Assembly: GCA_026874595.1 (NCBI GenBank) | Contig: CM049314.1 | Coordinates: forward strand, 1,325,318-1,389,317 | Source: Sipunculus nudus | Lineage: Eukaryota; Annelida; Sipuncula; Golfingiida; Sipunculidae | Length of the DNA: 64,000 nt | Reading direction: 5' to 3' | Shown here: positions 32,501 through 44,100 of the stretch, one piece after another | Position numbering within the stretch: position 1 is the first letter of the stretch | Layout of the letters: every line of letters starts with the position of its first letter | Position numbers and translations under genes: made by a program | The notes under the pieces: model-generated | Seen by the model: the letters and a program-made list of their open reading frames with translations, nothing else | Told to the model about the DNA's origin: nothing | The model's database searches: none

Positions 32501-35328
32501 TAACACTGGCTCCCTGTCAGTTTCACATGGGCTCCCTGTCAGCATCACACTGGATCCCTGTCAGCTTCACATTGGCTCCCTGTCAGCTTCACAGTAGCTC
32601 CCTGTCAGCCTCACACTGGCTCCCTGTCCGCCTCACGCTGGCTCCCTGTCAGCCTCACATTGGCTCCCTGTCACTCTCACACTGGAAACCTGTCAGCCTC
32701 ACACTGGCCCCCAGTCAGCCTCACACTGGCCCCCTGTCAGCCTCACACTGGGCCCCTGCAAGCCTCACACTGGCTTCCTGTCAGCCTCACACTGGCTCCC
32801 TGTCAGCGTCACACTGGCTCCCTTTCCGCCTCACACTGACCCCAAGTCAGCCCCACACTGGCTCCCTGCCAACCTCACACTGGGCCCCTTCCAGCCTCAC
32901 ACTGGCTTTCTGTCAGCCTCCCACTGGCCCCCTGTCAGCCTCACACTGGCTCCCTGTCAGCTTCACACTGGCTCCCTGTCATCTTCACATTGGCTCCCTG
33001 TCAGCCTCACACTGGCTCCCTGTCAGCTTCACACTGGCTCCCTGTCAGCTTCTCATTGGCTCCCTGTCAGCCTCACACTGGCTCCCTGTCAGCTTCACAT
33101 TGGCTCCCTGACACCCTCTCACTGGCTCCCTGTCAGCTTCACACTGGCCTCCCTGTCAGCTTCACACTGGCTCCCTGTCAGCTTCACATTGGCTCCCTGT
33201 CAGCTTCACACTGGCTCCCTGTCAGCTTCACATTGGCTCCCTGTCAGCCTCACACTGGCTCCCAGTCAGTCTCACACTGGCTCCCTGTCAGCCTCACACT
33301 GGCACCCTGTCAGCCTCACACTGGCTCCCTGTCAGCTTCACACTGGCTCCCTGTCAGTCTCACAGTGGCTCCCTGTCAGCTTCACACTGGCACCCTGTCA
33401 GCCTCACACTGGCTCCCAGTCAGTCTCACACTGGCTCCCTGTCAGCCTCACACTGGCTCCCAGTCAGTCTCACACTGGCTCCCTGTCAGCCTCACACTGG
33501 GCCCCTTCCAGCCTCACACTGGCTTCCTGTCAGCCTCACACTGGTCGCCTTTCAGCCTCACACTAGCTCCCTGTCAGTTTCACACTGGCTCCCTGTCAGC
33601 CTCACACTGGCTCCCTATCAGCCTAACATTGGCTCCCTGTCACTCTCACACTGGCACCCTGTCAGCCTCACACTGGCCCCCTGTCAGCTTCACACTGGCT
33701 CCCTGTCAGCTTCACAGTGGCTCCCTGTCCGCCTCACACTGGTTCCCTGCCAGCCTCACACTGGCCCCCAGTCAGCCCCACACTGGCTCCCTGTCAGCCT
33801 CACACTGGGCCCCTTCCAGCCTCACACTGGCTTTCTGTCAGCCTCACACTGGCCCTCTGTCAGCCTCACACTGGCTCCCTGTCAGCTTTACACTGGCTCC
33901 CTGTCAGCTTCACATTAGCTCCCTGTCAGCCTCACACTGGCTCCCTGTCAGCTTCACACTGGCTCCCTGTCAGCCTCACATTGGCCCCCTGTCACTCTCA
34001 CACTGGCACCCTTTCAGCCTCACACTGGCCCCCAGTCAGTCTCACACTGGCTCCTTGTCAGCCTCACACTGGCCCCCAGTCAGCCCCACACTGGCTCCCT
34101 GTCAGCCTCACACTGGCTCCCTGTCAGCCTCACACTGGGCCCCTTCCAGCCTCACACTGGCTTCCTGTCAGCCTCACACTGGTCCCCTGTCAGACTCACA
34201 CTGGCTCCCTTTCAGTTTCACACTGGCTCCCTGTCAGCATCACACTGGATCCCTGTCCGCCTCACACTGGCTCCCTATCAGCCTAACATTGGCTCCCTGT
34301 CACTCTCACACTGGCACCCTGTCAGCCTCACACTGGACCCCTGTCAGCCTCACACTGGCTCCCTGTCAGCTTCACACTGTCTTCCTGTCAGCTTCACAGT
34401 GGCTCCCTGTCAGCCTCACACTGGCTCCCTGTCAGCGTCACACTGGCTTCCTGTCAGCCTCATACTGACCCCCTGTCAGCCTTACACTGGCTCCCTGTCC
34501 GCCTCACACTGGCTCCCTGTCAGCCTCACACTCGGCCCCTGCCAGCCTCACACTGGCTTCTTGTCAGCCTCACACTGGCTCCCAGTCAGTCTCAAACTGG
34601 CTCCCTGTCAGCCTCACACTGGGCCCCTTCCAGCGTCACACTGGCTTCCTGTCAGTTTCACATTCACACTGGCCCTCTGTCAGCCTCACACTGGCTCCCT
34701 GTCAGCTTCACACTGGCTCCCTATCAACTTCACATTAACTCCCTGTCAGCCTCACACTGGCTCCCTGTCAGCTTCACACTGGCTCCATGTCAGCTTCACA
34801 TTGGCTCCCTGTCAGCCTCACACTGGCTCCCTGTCAGCTTCACACTGGCTCCCTGTCATTCTCCCTCACACTGGCCCCCTGTGAGCCTCACACTGGCTCC
34901 CTGTTAGCTACACACTGGCTCCCTGTCAGCTTCACACTGGCTCCCTGTCAGCTTCACACTGGCTCCCTGTCAGCTTCACAGTGGCCCCCAGTCAGTCTCA
35001 CACTGGCTCCCTATCAGCCTCGCACTGGGCCCCTGTCAGCCTCACAGTGGCTTCCTGTCAGCTTCAATGTGGCTCCCTGTTAGCCTCACAATGACCCCCT
35101 GTCAGCCTCACACTGGCTCCCTGTCAGCTTCACACTGGCTCCCTGTCAGCTTCACAGTGGCCCCCAGTCAGTCTCACACTGGCTCCCTATCAGCCTCGCA
35201 CTGGGCCCCTGTCAGCCTCACAGTGGCTTCCTGTCAGCTTCAATGTGGCTCCCTGTTAGCCTCACAATGACCCCCTGTCAGCCTCACACTGGCTCCCTGT
35301 AAGCCTCACACTGGCTCCCTGTCAGCCA
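29599..35328. repeat. 22-bp minisatellite array, about 260 units
   Basis: Unit GGCTCCCTGTCAGCCTCACA plus CT. The unit and its usual variants lack stops, and 22 is one more than a multiple of three. All three phases are therefore read in turn, and a 22-residue periodic peptide (66 bp) results, giving frames up to 524 codons. Variants (GGGCCCCTGCCAGCCTCA, GTCCGCCTCACGCTGG, TTCACATTGG) trace block duplications, the largest with an offset of 1,453 bp. An 8-unit block (176 bp) is repeated at 34981 and 35157. The array is flanked by unrelated low-copy DNA; left-edge AAAATGGCTCCC begins several apparent frames. Confidence 0.97.
30901..33800. repeat. 1.45-kb higher-order duplication in the 22-bp array
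   Basis: Sequence from 30901 recurs from 32354. Matched landmarks: 30931 with 32384, 31537 with 32990, and 31736 with 33189, all 1,453 bp apart (66 units of 22 bp plus one base). Copy 2 lacks one 22-bp unit near 33690, making the offset 1,431 after it. Copies are nearly identical. Confidence 0.85.
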
Positions 35329-35997
35329 GCGTGATGGAAGGCATCATCTTGCCTGGGCGTTTTTCTACGTTTTTATGGGCCCTTGAACATATCCCATTAA
35401 GAATTTTAATCGCAACAGCTCCCAGGTTCCAACTTTATAAATCCGAGTAATCTATCGATTAGACGGTAACAAAATGTCCTTGGCCATGAAGCAAGAAACT
35501 TTAACATTGCTCACATGCCGACATTTAACCATACTTGCATTACGCGACAAGAGGTATTGTTAGGGCAATAAAACACGTTTCGTTTAGAACAGAGCGGTCT
35601 GCTTACAATCTATTGAAGGCCTTGGCACCCTGTAGAGAAATTCATATTTCGAATAAATTTGAATTCATTTGTTCCGTAAAAAGTAAGGGAAATTGTACAC
35701 CTAAAACAATGTGTATAAAGGAACACGTAGTCCATGAACGTCTCAATACATAATATATCTGTGAACATATTTTTATCAATGATAAACAGGAGGTTGAAAT
35801 TTTCATCATCAGATTAGTATCACATTTGGGCCTGCAATGCTGTTATTTTATTCCAATATTAATAACACAAATAGCTGTAAATAAATAAGCCTCCTACAAA
35901 TTGAAACCGAGGCTCATACGGGTTGATGAGTTTATTTTTACATTTGCACTTTTTTTCATTTTATTTGTGAGCTGACTTTCTAAGAAAACCATGAATT
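35329..35997. other. low-copy stretch, nothing recognised
   Basis: AT-rich spacer. A 72-codon frame at 35535-35753 has no recognised motif. Confidence 0.5.
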
Positions 35998-36200
35998 ACA
36001 ATTTTTTCTTCTTCTTTTTCTTCTCTCCTGTCCTTTTTCCTACTTTTCTTTCTCCTGATCGTGTTTTTAATTATCTTTCTTTCCCCTGTCTCTGTTTTTT
36101 CTTTATTTTCTTTCCCCTGTCTCTGTTTTTTCTTTATTTTCTTTCTCCTGTATGTGATTTTTCTTCTTCTTCTTTCTCCTGTCCCTGTTTTTGCTTGATC
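35998..36200. repeat. 31-bp pyrimidine-rich tandem repeat, about 6 units
   Basis: CTTTCCCCTG/CTTTCTCCTG recurs at 36079, 36110, 36141 and 36172, exactly 31 bp apart, with TCTGTTTTTTCTTTATTTT between; diverged units lie to the left. It is almost pure T and C on the plus strand. Confidence 0.85.
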
Positions 36201-36624
36201 TCAAATCCGGCTGATTTAGAACGGAAATGGTAATAGCAATAGGCCATAGATTTGCACCTGATATTTATGTTTGACCTTGATCTTATTCCCAAAGGCCTTA
36301 GAATCTCCCTGTTGGTTGAAATTCCCAATATGGCTGATTTTCAAAAGCTGAAAATTTGGACCAATATAAGTCTTAGGTGACAGAAGTACACCTTTATTTT
36401 TTTACCTAAACTTGTCAGTCTTCTCCTGCGATTGCTCGGATATATCTGGTTTTACTTGCAATAAATTAAAAAATAAAAACTTTTCATTCATAAGGCCCAA
36501 TCCAGTTTACAGCTGTGAGTTTACATCTTTGAAGATATCAGCTGGATTATGTTGGACTCTTTTCAATGAAAACGTGAGAGTAGTTTTATTATAATTATAT
36601 AACTGTTTACTCCCAACAAGGGTT
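36201..36624. other. low-copy spacer, nothing recognised
   Basis: AT-rich DNA between the pyrimidine repeat and the 39-bp array; no element or gene signal. Confidence 0.5.
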
Positions 36625-38115
36625 CATAATTATGATATACCTGCTTATACTGACCAATAGCCCTATTATAATGATATACCTGATAACACAGATCAATAGC
36701 CTTAACATAATGATATACCTGATAACACAGATCAATAGCCTTATCATAATGATATACCTGCTAACACCGTTCAAAAATTTTTATTTTAATGATATACCTG
36801 ATAACATCGATCAATAGCCTTAACATAATGATATACCTGCTAACACCGTTCAAAAATTTTTATTTTAATGATATACCTGATAACATCGATCAATAGCCTT
36901 ATCATAATGATATACCTGCTAACACCGTCCAATAGTTTCATTTTAATGATATACCTGATAACATCGATCAATAGCCTTAACATAATGATATACCTGCTAA
37001 CACCGTTCAAAAATTTTTATTTAATGATATACCTGATAACATCGATCAATAGCCTTATGATAATGATATACCTGCTAACACCGTCCAATAGTTTCATTTT
37101 AATGATATACCTGATAACATCGATCAATAGCCTTATCATAATGAAATACCTCCTAAAAACGATCAATATCCTAATTATTATGAAAGACCTGCTAACACCG
37201 CCCTATTATATTGAATAATCTCCTAACAGCAATCAATAGCCCAATTATACTGAAATACCTGCTAACACCGATCAATAGTTTTATAATAATAATATACCTG
37301 CTAACACCGGTCAATAGATTTATTATAATGATATATCTGCTAACACCGATCAATAGTTTTATTATAATGATGTACCTGCTAACACCGATCAATAGCCAAA
37401 TTACAATAAAATACTTGCTAACACCGCCCAATAAAATTGAAATACTTCCTAAAAACGATCAATATCCCAATTATTATGAAATACCTGCTAACACCGCCCT
37501 AGTATATTGAAATACCTCCTAACAGCAATCAATAGCCCAATTATACTGAAATACCTGCTAACACCGATCAATAGTTTTATAATAATAATATACCTGCTAA
37601 CACCGGTCAATAGATTTATTATAATGATATATCTGCTAACACCGATCAATAGTTTTATTATAATGATATACCCGCTAACACCGATCAATAGCCCTATCAT
37701 AATGATATACCTGCTAACATTGTTAAATAGCCCGATTACAATGAAATACCTGCTAACACCGCACTATTATATTGAAATACCTGCTAACACAGGATAATAG
37801 CCCTATTATAATGAAGTACCTGCTTACATCGAACAATAGTTTTATTATTATGTAATACCTGCTAACAACGATCAATAGCCCAATTACAATGAAATACCTG
37901 CTAACACTGCCCTGTTATATTGAAATACCTGCTAACACAGATCAATAGCCCTATTATAATGAAATACCTGCTTACATCGAACAATAGTTTTATTATAATG
38001 TAATACCTGCTAACAACGATCAATAGCCAAATTACAACGACATACCTGCTAACATCGCCTTATTATAATGAAATACCTGCTAACACAGATCAATAGCCCT
38101 ATAATAATGAAATAC
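36625..38115. repeat. 39-bp minisatellite array
   Basis: About 38 units of ATACCTGCTAACACCGATCA plus ATAGCCCTATTATAATGAT. At 13 codons the unit keeps frames open on both strands and yields a 13-residue periodic peptide. Subtypes are layered: CCTGATAACA units at the left, GTTTTATAATAAT-type in the middle, AATTACAATGAAATACCTGC-type at the right. The right part (37233-38114) has a near-identical second copy at 40272-41153. Confidence 0.95.
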
Positions 38116-38490
38116 TCGTGACAGTTGGACAGAAACTTTGAATTGACGTTATTATGATGATCCAGATTACATCAATTATTTTCTGGGTTGTTTCATCTCG
38201 CGAAATGTGATAATAGTAAACATAATCGTAATGCATATATCCCTAACATAAATTTCTAACGAGTAAATATGGTTATTGGCTTTGTTTACTTTACTTATTA
38301 CATGCAGTACCACTTCAGTGAGATGCATGTTTCCTTACTTCACTGGTGTAGTGCTGCAGTAAGAAACCATTTTGTGGTTACTAATACCTGCGAATGGCTC
38401 TGCCCGTCGACCGGGATAAAGAAAATGACATTACATAATGGTGAAATATTCTTTAAAAAATTAGGCTGATCGATATTACAAACAAATTTT
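38116..38490. other. low-copy spacer between 39-bp and 46-bp arrays
   Basis: 375 bp without tandem structure. A 66-codon frame (38269-38469) has no recognised motif. Confidence 0.5.
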
Positions 38491-40262
38491 AATGTTCATA
38501 GGTCATATTGTACAACCCATAAAAACATTACAACTATCAAGCAGATAGTGATATTGTACAACCCAGTAAAACATTACAACTATTAAGCAGGAGGTGATCT
38601 TGTACAACCCAGTAAAACATTACTCCTATCAAGCAGGAGGTGATATTGTACAACCCATAAAAACATTACAACTATCAAGCAGATAGTGATATTGTACAAC
38701 CCAGTAAAACATTACTACTATTAAGCAGGAGGTGATATTGTACAACCCAGTAAAACATTACTCCTATCAAGCAGGAGGTGATATTGTACAACCCAGCAAA
38801 ACATTACTCCTATCAAGAAGGAGGTGATATTGTTCAACCCAGTAAAACATTAATACTATCAAGCAGGAGGAGATATTGTACAACCCAGTAAAACATTACT
38901 ACTATCAAGCAGGAGGTGATTTTGTACTACCCAGTAAAACATTACTATATCAGAAAGGAGGTGATATTGTACAACCCAGTAAAACATTACTAATTTCAAG
39001 CAGGAGGTGATATTGTACAACCCAGTAAAACATTACTACTATCAAGCAGGAGGTGATATTGTACAACCCAGTAAAACATTACTACTATCAAGCAGGAGGT
39101 GATATTGTACAACCCAGTAAAACATTACTAATTTCAAGCAGGAGGTGATATTGTACAACCCAGTAAAACATTACTACTATCAAGCAGGAGGAGATATTGT
39201 ACAACCCATAAAATCATTACAACTATCAAGCAGGAGGTGATATTGTACAACCCATAAAAACATTACAACTATCAAGCAGGAGGTGATATTGTACAACCCA
39301 TAAAAACATTACAACTATCAACCAGGAGGTGATATTGTACAACCCAGTAAAACATTACAACTATCAAGCAGGAGGTGATATTGTACAACCCAAAAAAACA
39401 TTACAACTATCAAGCAGGAGGTGATATTGTACAACCCAGTAAAATCATTACTACTATCAAGCAGGAGGTGATATTGTACAACCCAGTAAAACATTACTAC
39501 TATCAAGCAGGAGGTGATATTGTACAACCCAGTAAAACATTACTAATTTCAAGCAGGAGGTGATCTTGTACAACCCAGTAAAACATTACTCCTATCAAGC
39601 AGGAGGTGATATTGTACAACCCAAAAAAACATTACAACTATCAAGGAGGAGGTGATATTGTACAACCCATAAAAACATTACAACTATCAAGCAGGAGGTG
39701 ATATTGTACAACCCATAAAAACATTACAACTATCAACCAGGAGGTGATATTGTACAACCCAGTAAAACATTACTACTATCAAGCAGGAGGTGATTTTGTA
39801 CTACCCAGTAAAACATTACTATTATCAGAAAGGAGGTGATATTGTTCAACCCAGTAAAACATTAATACTATCAAGCAGGAGGTGATATTGTACAACCCAG
39901 TAAAACATTACTACTATCAAGGAGGAGGTGATATTGTACAACACAGTAAAACATTACTACTATCAAGCAGGAGGTGATATTGTACAACCCAGTAAAACAT
40001 TACTACTATCAAGCAGGAGGTGATATTGTGCAACCCAGTAAAACATTACTACTATCAAGCAGGAGGTGATATTGTACAACCCAGTAAAACATTACTACTA
40101 TCAAGCAGGAGGTGATATTGTGCAACCCAGTAAAACATTACTACTATCAAGCAGGAGGTGATATTGTACAACCCAGTAAAACATTACTACTATCAAACAG
40201 GAGGTGATATTGTACAACCCAAAAAAACATTACAACTATCAAGCAGGAGGTGATATTGTACC
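38491..40262. repeat. 46-bp minisatellite array, first segment
   Basis: Units of CAGGAGGTGATATTGTACAA, CCCAGTAAAACATTACTACT and ATCAAG (46 bp), about 38 copies. Left-edge units are more diverged (CATAAAAACATTACAACTATC, AGATAGTGATATTG). The segment is cut off at 40262 by an inserted 39-bp satellite block and resumes at 41154. Confidence 0.95.
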
Positions 40263-41153
40263 AATATTGTATCAATAGCCCAATTATACTGAAATACCTG
40301 CTAACACCGATCAATAGTTTTATAATAATATTATACCTGCTAACACCGGTCAATAGATTTATTATAATGATATATCTGCTAACACCGATCAATAGTTTTA
40401 TTATAATGATGTACCTGCTAACACCGATCAATAGCCAAATTACAATAAAATACTTGCTAACACCGCCCAATAAAATTGAAATACTTCCTAAAAACGATCA
40501 ATATCCCAATTATTATGAAATGCCTGCTAACACCGCCCTAGTATATTGAAATACCTCCTAACAGCAATCAATAGTCCAATTATACTGAAATACCTGCTAA
40601 CACCGATCAATAGTTTTATAATAATAATATACCTGCTAACACCGGTCAATAGATTTATTATAATGATATATCTGCTAACACCGATCAATAGTTTTATTAT
40701 AATGATATACCCGCTAACACCGATCAATAGCCCTATCATAATGATATACCTGCTAACATTGTTAAATAGCCCGATTACAATGAAATACCTGCTAACACCG
40801 CACTATTATATTGAAATACCTGCTAACACAGGATAATAGCCCTATTATAATGAAGTACCTGCTTACATCGAACAATAGTATTATTATTATGTAATACCTG
40901 CTAACAACGATCAATAGCCCAATTACAATGAAATACCTGCTAACACTGCCCTGTTATATTGAAATACCTGCTAACACAGATCAATAGCCCTATTATAATG
41001 AAATACCTGCTTACATCGAACAATAGTTTTATTATAATGTAATACCTGCTAACAACGATCAATAGCCAAATTACAACGACATATCTGCTAACATCGCCTT
41101 ATTATAATGAAATACCTACTAACACAGATCAAAAGCCCTATAATAATGAAATA
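40263..41153. repeat. 39-bp satellite block embedded in the 46-bp array
   Basis: Near-identical copy of 37233-38114 at a constant offset of about 3,039 bp, in the same orientation, lying inside the 46-bp array. The junctions carry the same 10 bases, ATATTGTACC (40253-40262 and 41151-41160). The 46-bp unit normally reads ATATTGTACAACC here, so the right-hand ATATTGTACC partly reflects array sequence. Differences between the copies are few single-base changes, so the transfer is young. Confidence 0.9.
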
Positions 41154-44100
41154 TTGTACCAGGAGGTGATATTGTACAACCCAGTAAAACATTACTACTA
41201 TCAAGCAGGAGGTGATATTGTACAACCCAGTAAAACATTGCTACTATCAAGCAGGAGGTGATATTGTAAAACCCAGTAAAACATTACTACTATCAAGCAG
41301 GAGGTGATATTGTACAACCCATAAAAACATCACAACTATCAAGCAGGAGGTGATATTGTACAACCCAGTAAAACATCACAACTATCAAGCAGGAGGTGAT
41401 ATTGTACAACCCAGTAAAACATTACTACTATCAAGCAGGAGGTGATATTGTACAACCCAGGAAAACATTACTACTATCAAGCAGGAGGTGATATTGTACA
41501 ACCCAGGAAAACATTACTACTATCAAGCAGGAGGTGATATTGTACAACCCAGGAAAACATTACTACTATCAAGCAGGAGGTGATATTGTACAACCCAGGA
41601 AAACATTACTACTATCAAGCAGGAGGTGATATTGTACAACCCAGGAAAACATTACAACTATCAAGCAGGAGGTGATATTGTACAACCCAGGAAAACATAA
41701 CTACTATCAAGCAGGAGGTGATATTGTACAACCCAGGAAAACATTACTACTATCAAGCAGGAGGTGATATTGTACAACCCAGGAAAACATTACTACTATC
41801 AAGCAGGAGATGATATTGTACAACCCAGTAAAACATTACAACTATCAAGCAGGAGGTGATATTGTACAACCCAGTAAAACATTATTACTATCAAGGAGGA
41901 GGTGATATTGTAAAACCCATAAAAACATCACAACTATCAAGCAGGAGGTGATATTGTACAACCCAGTAAAACATCACAACTATCAAGCAGGAGGTGATAT
42001 TGTACAACCCAGTAAAACATTACTACTATCAAGCAGGAGGTGATATTGTACAACCCAGGAAAACATTACTCCCATCAACCAGGAGTTGATATTGTACAAC
42101 CCATAAAAACATTACAACTATCAAGCAGGAGGTGATATTGTACAACCCAGGAAAACATTACAACTATCAAGCAGGAGGTGATATTGTACAACCCAGTAAA
42201 ACATTACTACTATCAAGCAGGAGGTGATATTGTACAACCCAGTAAAACATTACTACTATCAAGAAGGAGGTGATATTGTACAACCCAGTAAAACATTACT
42301 ACTATCAAGGAGGAGGTGATATTGTACAACCCAGTAAAACATCACAACTATCAAGCAGGAGGTGATATTGTACAACCCAGTAAAACATTACTACTATCAA
42401 GCAGGAGGTGATATTGTACAACCCAGGAAAACATTACTCCCATCAACCAGGAGTTGATATTGTACAACCCATAAAAACATTACAACTATCAAGCAGGAGG
42501 TGATATTGTACAACCCAGGAAAACATTACAACTATCAAGCAGGAGGTGATATTGTACAACCCAGTAAAACATTACAACTATCAAGCAGGAGGTGATATTG
42601 TACAACCCAGTAAAACATTATTACTATCAAGGAGGAGGTGATATTGTACAACCCAGTAAAACATTACTACTATCAAGGAGGAGGTGATATTGTACAACCC
42701 AGTAAAACATTACTACTATCAAGCAGGAGGTGATATTGTACAACCCAGTAAAACATTACTACTATCAAGCAGGAGATGATATTGTACAACCCAGTAAAAC
42801 ATTATTACTATCAAGGAGGAGGTGATATTGTACAACCCAGTAAAACATTACTCCTATTAAGCAGGAGGTGATATTATACAACCCAGTAAAACATTACTCC
42901 TATTAAGCAGGAGGTGATATTGTACAACCCTGTAAAACATTATTACTATCAAGGAGGAGGTGATATTTTACAACCTGGCATAACATTACTACTATCAAGG
43001 AGGAGGTGATATTTTACAACCTAGCAAAACATTACTACTATCAAGGAGGAGGTGATATTGTACAACCCAGTAATACATTACTACTATCAAGTAGGAGTTG
43101 ATATTGTACAACCCATTGATACATTACTACTATCAAGGAGGAGGTGATATTGTACAACCCAGTAAAACATTACTACTATCAAGCAGGAGGTGATATTGTA
43201 CAACCCAGTAAAACATTACTCCTATCAAGCAGGAGGTGATATTGTACAGCCCAGTAATACATTACTACTATCAAGGAGGAGGTGATATTGTACAACCCAG
43301 TAATACATTACTACTATCAAGGAGGACGTGATATTTTACAAAATAGCAAAACATTACTACTATCAAGAAGGAGGTGATATTGTACAACCCAGTAATACAT
43401 TACTCCTATCATGCAGGAGGTGATATCATACAATCCAGTAAAACATTACTACTATCAAGCAGGAGGTGATATTCTACAATCCAGTAATACATTACTACTA
43501 TCAAGCAGGAGGTGATATTGAACAACGCAGTAATACATTACTTCTATCAAGCGGGAGGTGATATTGTACAACCCAGTAAAACATTACTACTATCAAGCAG
43601 GAGGTGATATTGTACAACACAGTAAAACATTACTACTATCAAGCAGGAGCTGATATTATACAATCTAGTAATACATTACTACTATCAAGCAGGAGGTGAT
43701 ATTGTACAACCCAGTAAAACATTACTACTATCAAGGAGGAGGTGATATTGTACAACCCAGTAAAACATTACTCCCATCAACCAGGAGGTGATATTGTACA
43801 ACCCAGCAAAACATTACTACTATCAAGCAGGAGGTGATATTGTACAACCCAGTAACACATTTCTACTATCAAACAGGAGGTGATATTGTACAACCCAGTA
43901 AAACATTACTACTATCAAGTAGGAGGTGATATTGTACAACCCAGTAAAACATTACTCCTATCAAGCAGGAGGTGATCTTGTACAACGCAGTAAAACATTA
44001 CTACTATCAAGCAGGAGGTGATAGTGTACAACCCAGTAAAACATTACTACTATCAAGCAGGAGGTGATATTGTACAACCCAGTAAAACACTACTATCAAG

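Noticed and set aside
30501-34468. Frames of 385, 524 and 492 codons
   Set aside because: Produced by the 22-bp array; the peptide is purely periodic and the long shared stretches come from the 1.45-kb duplication.
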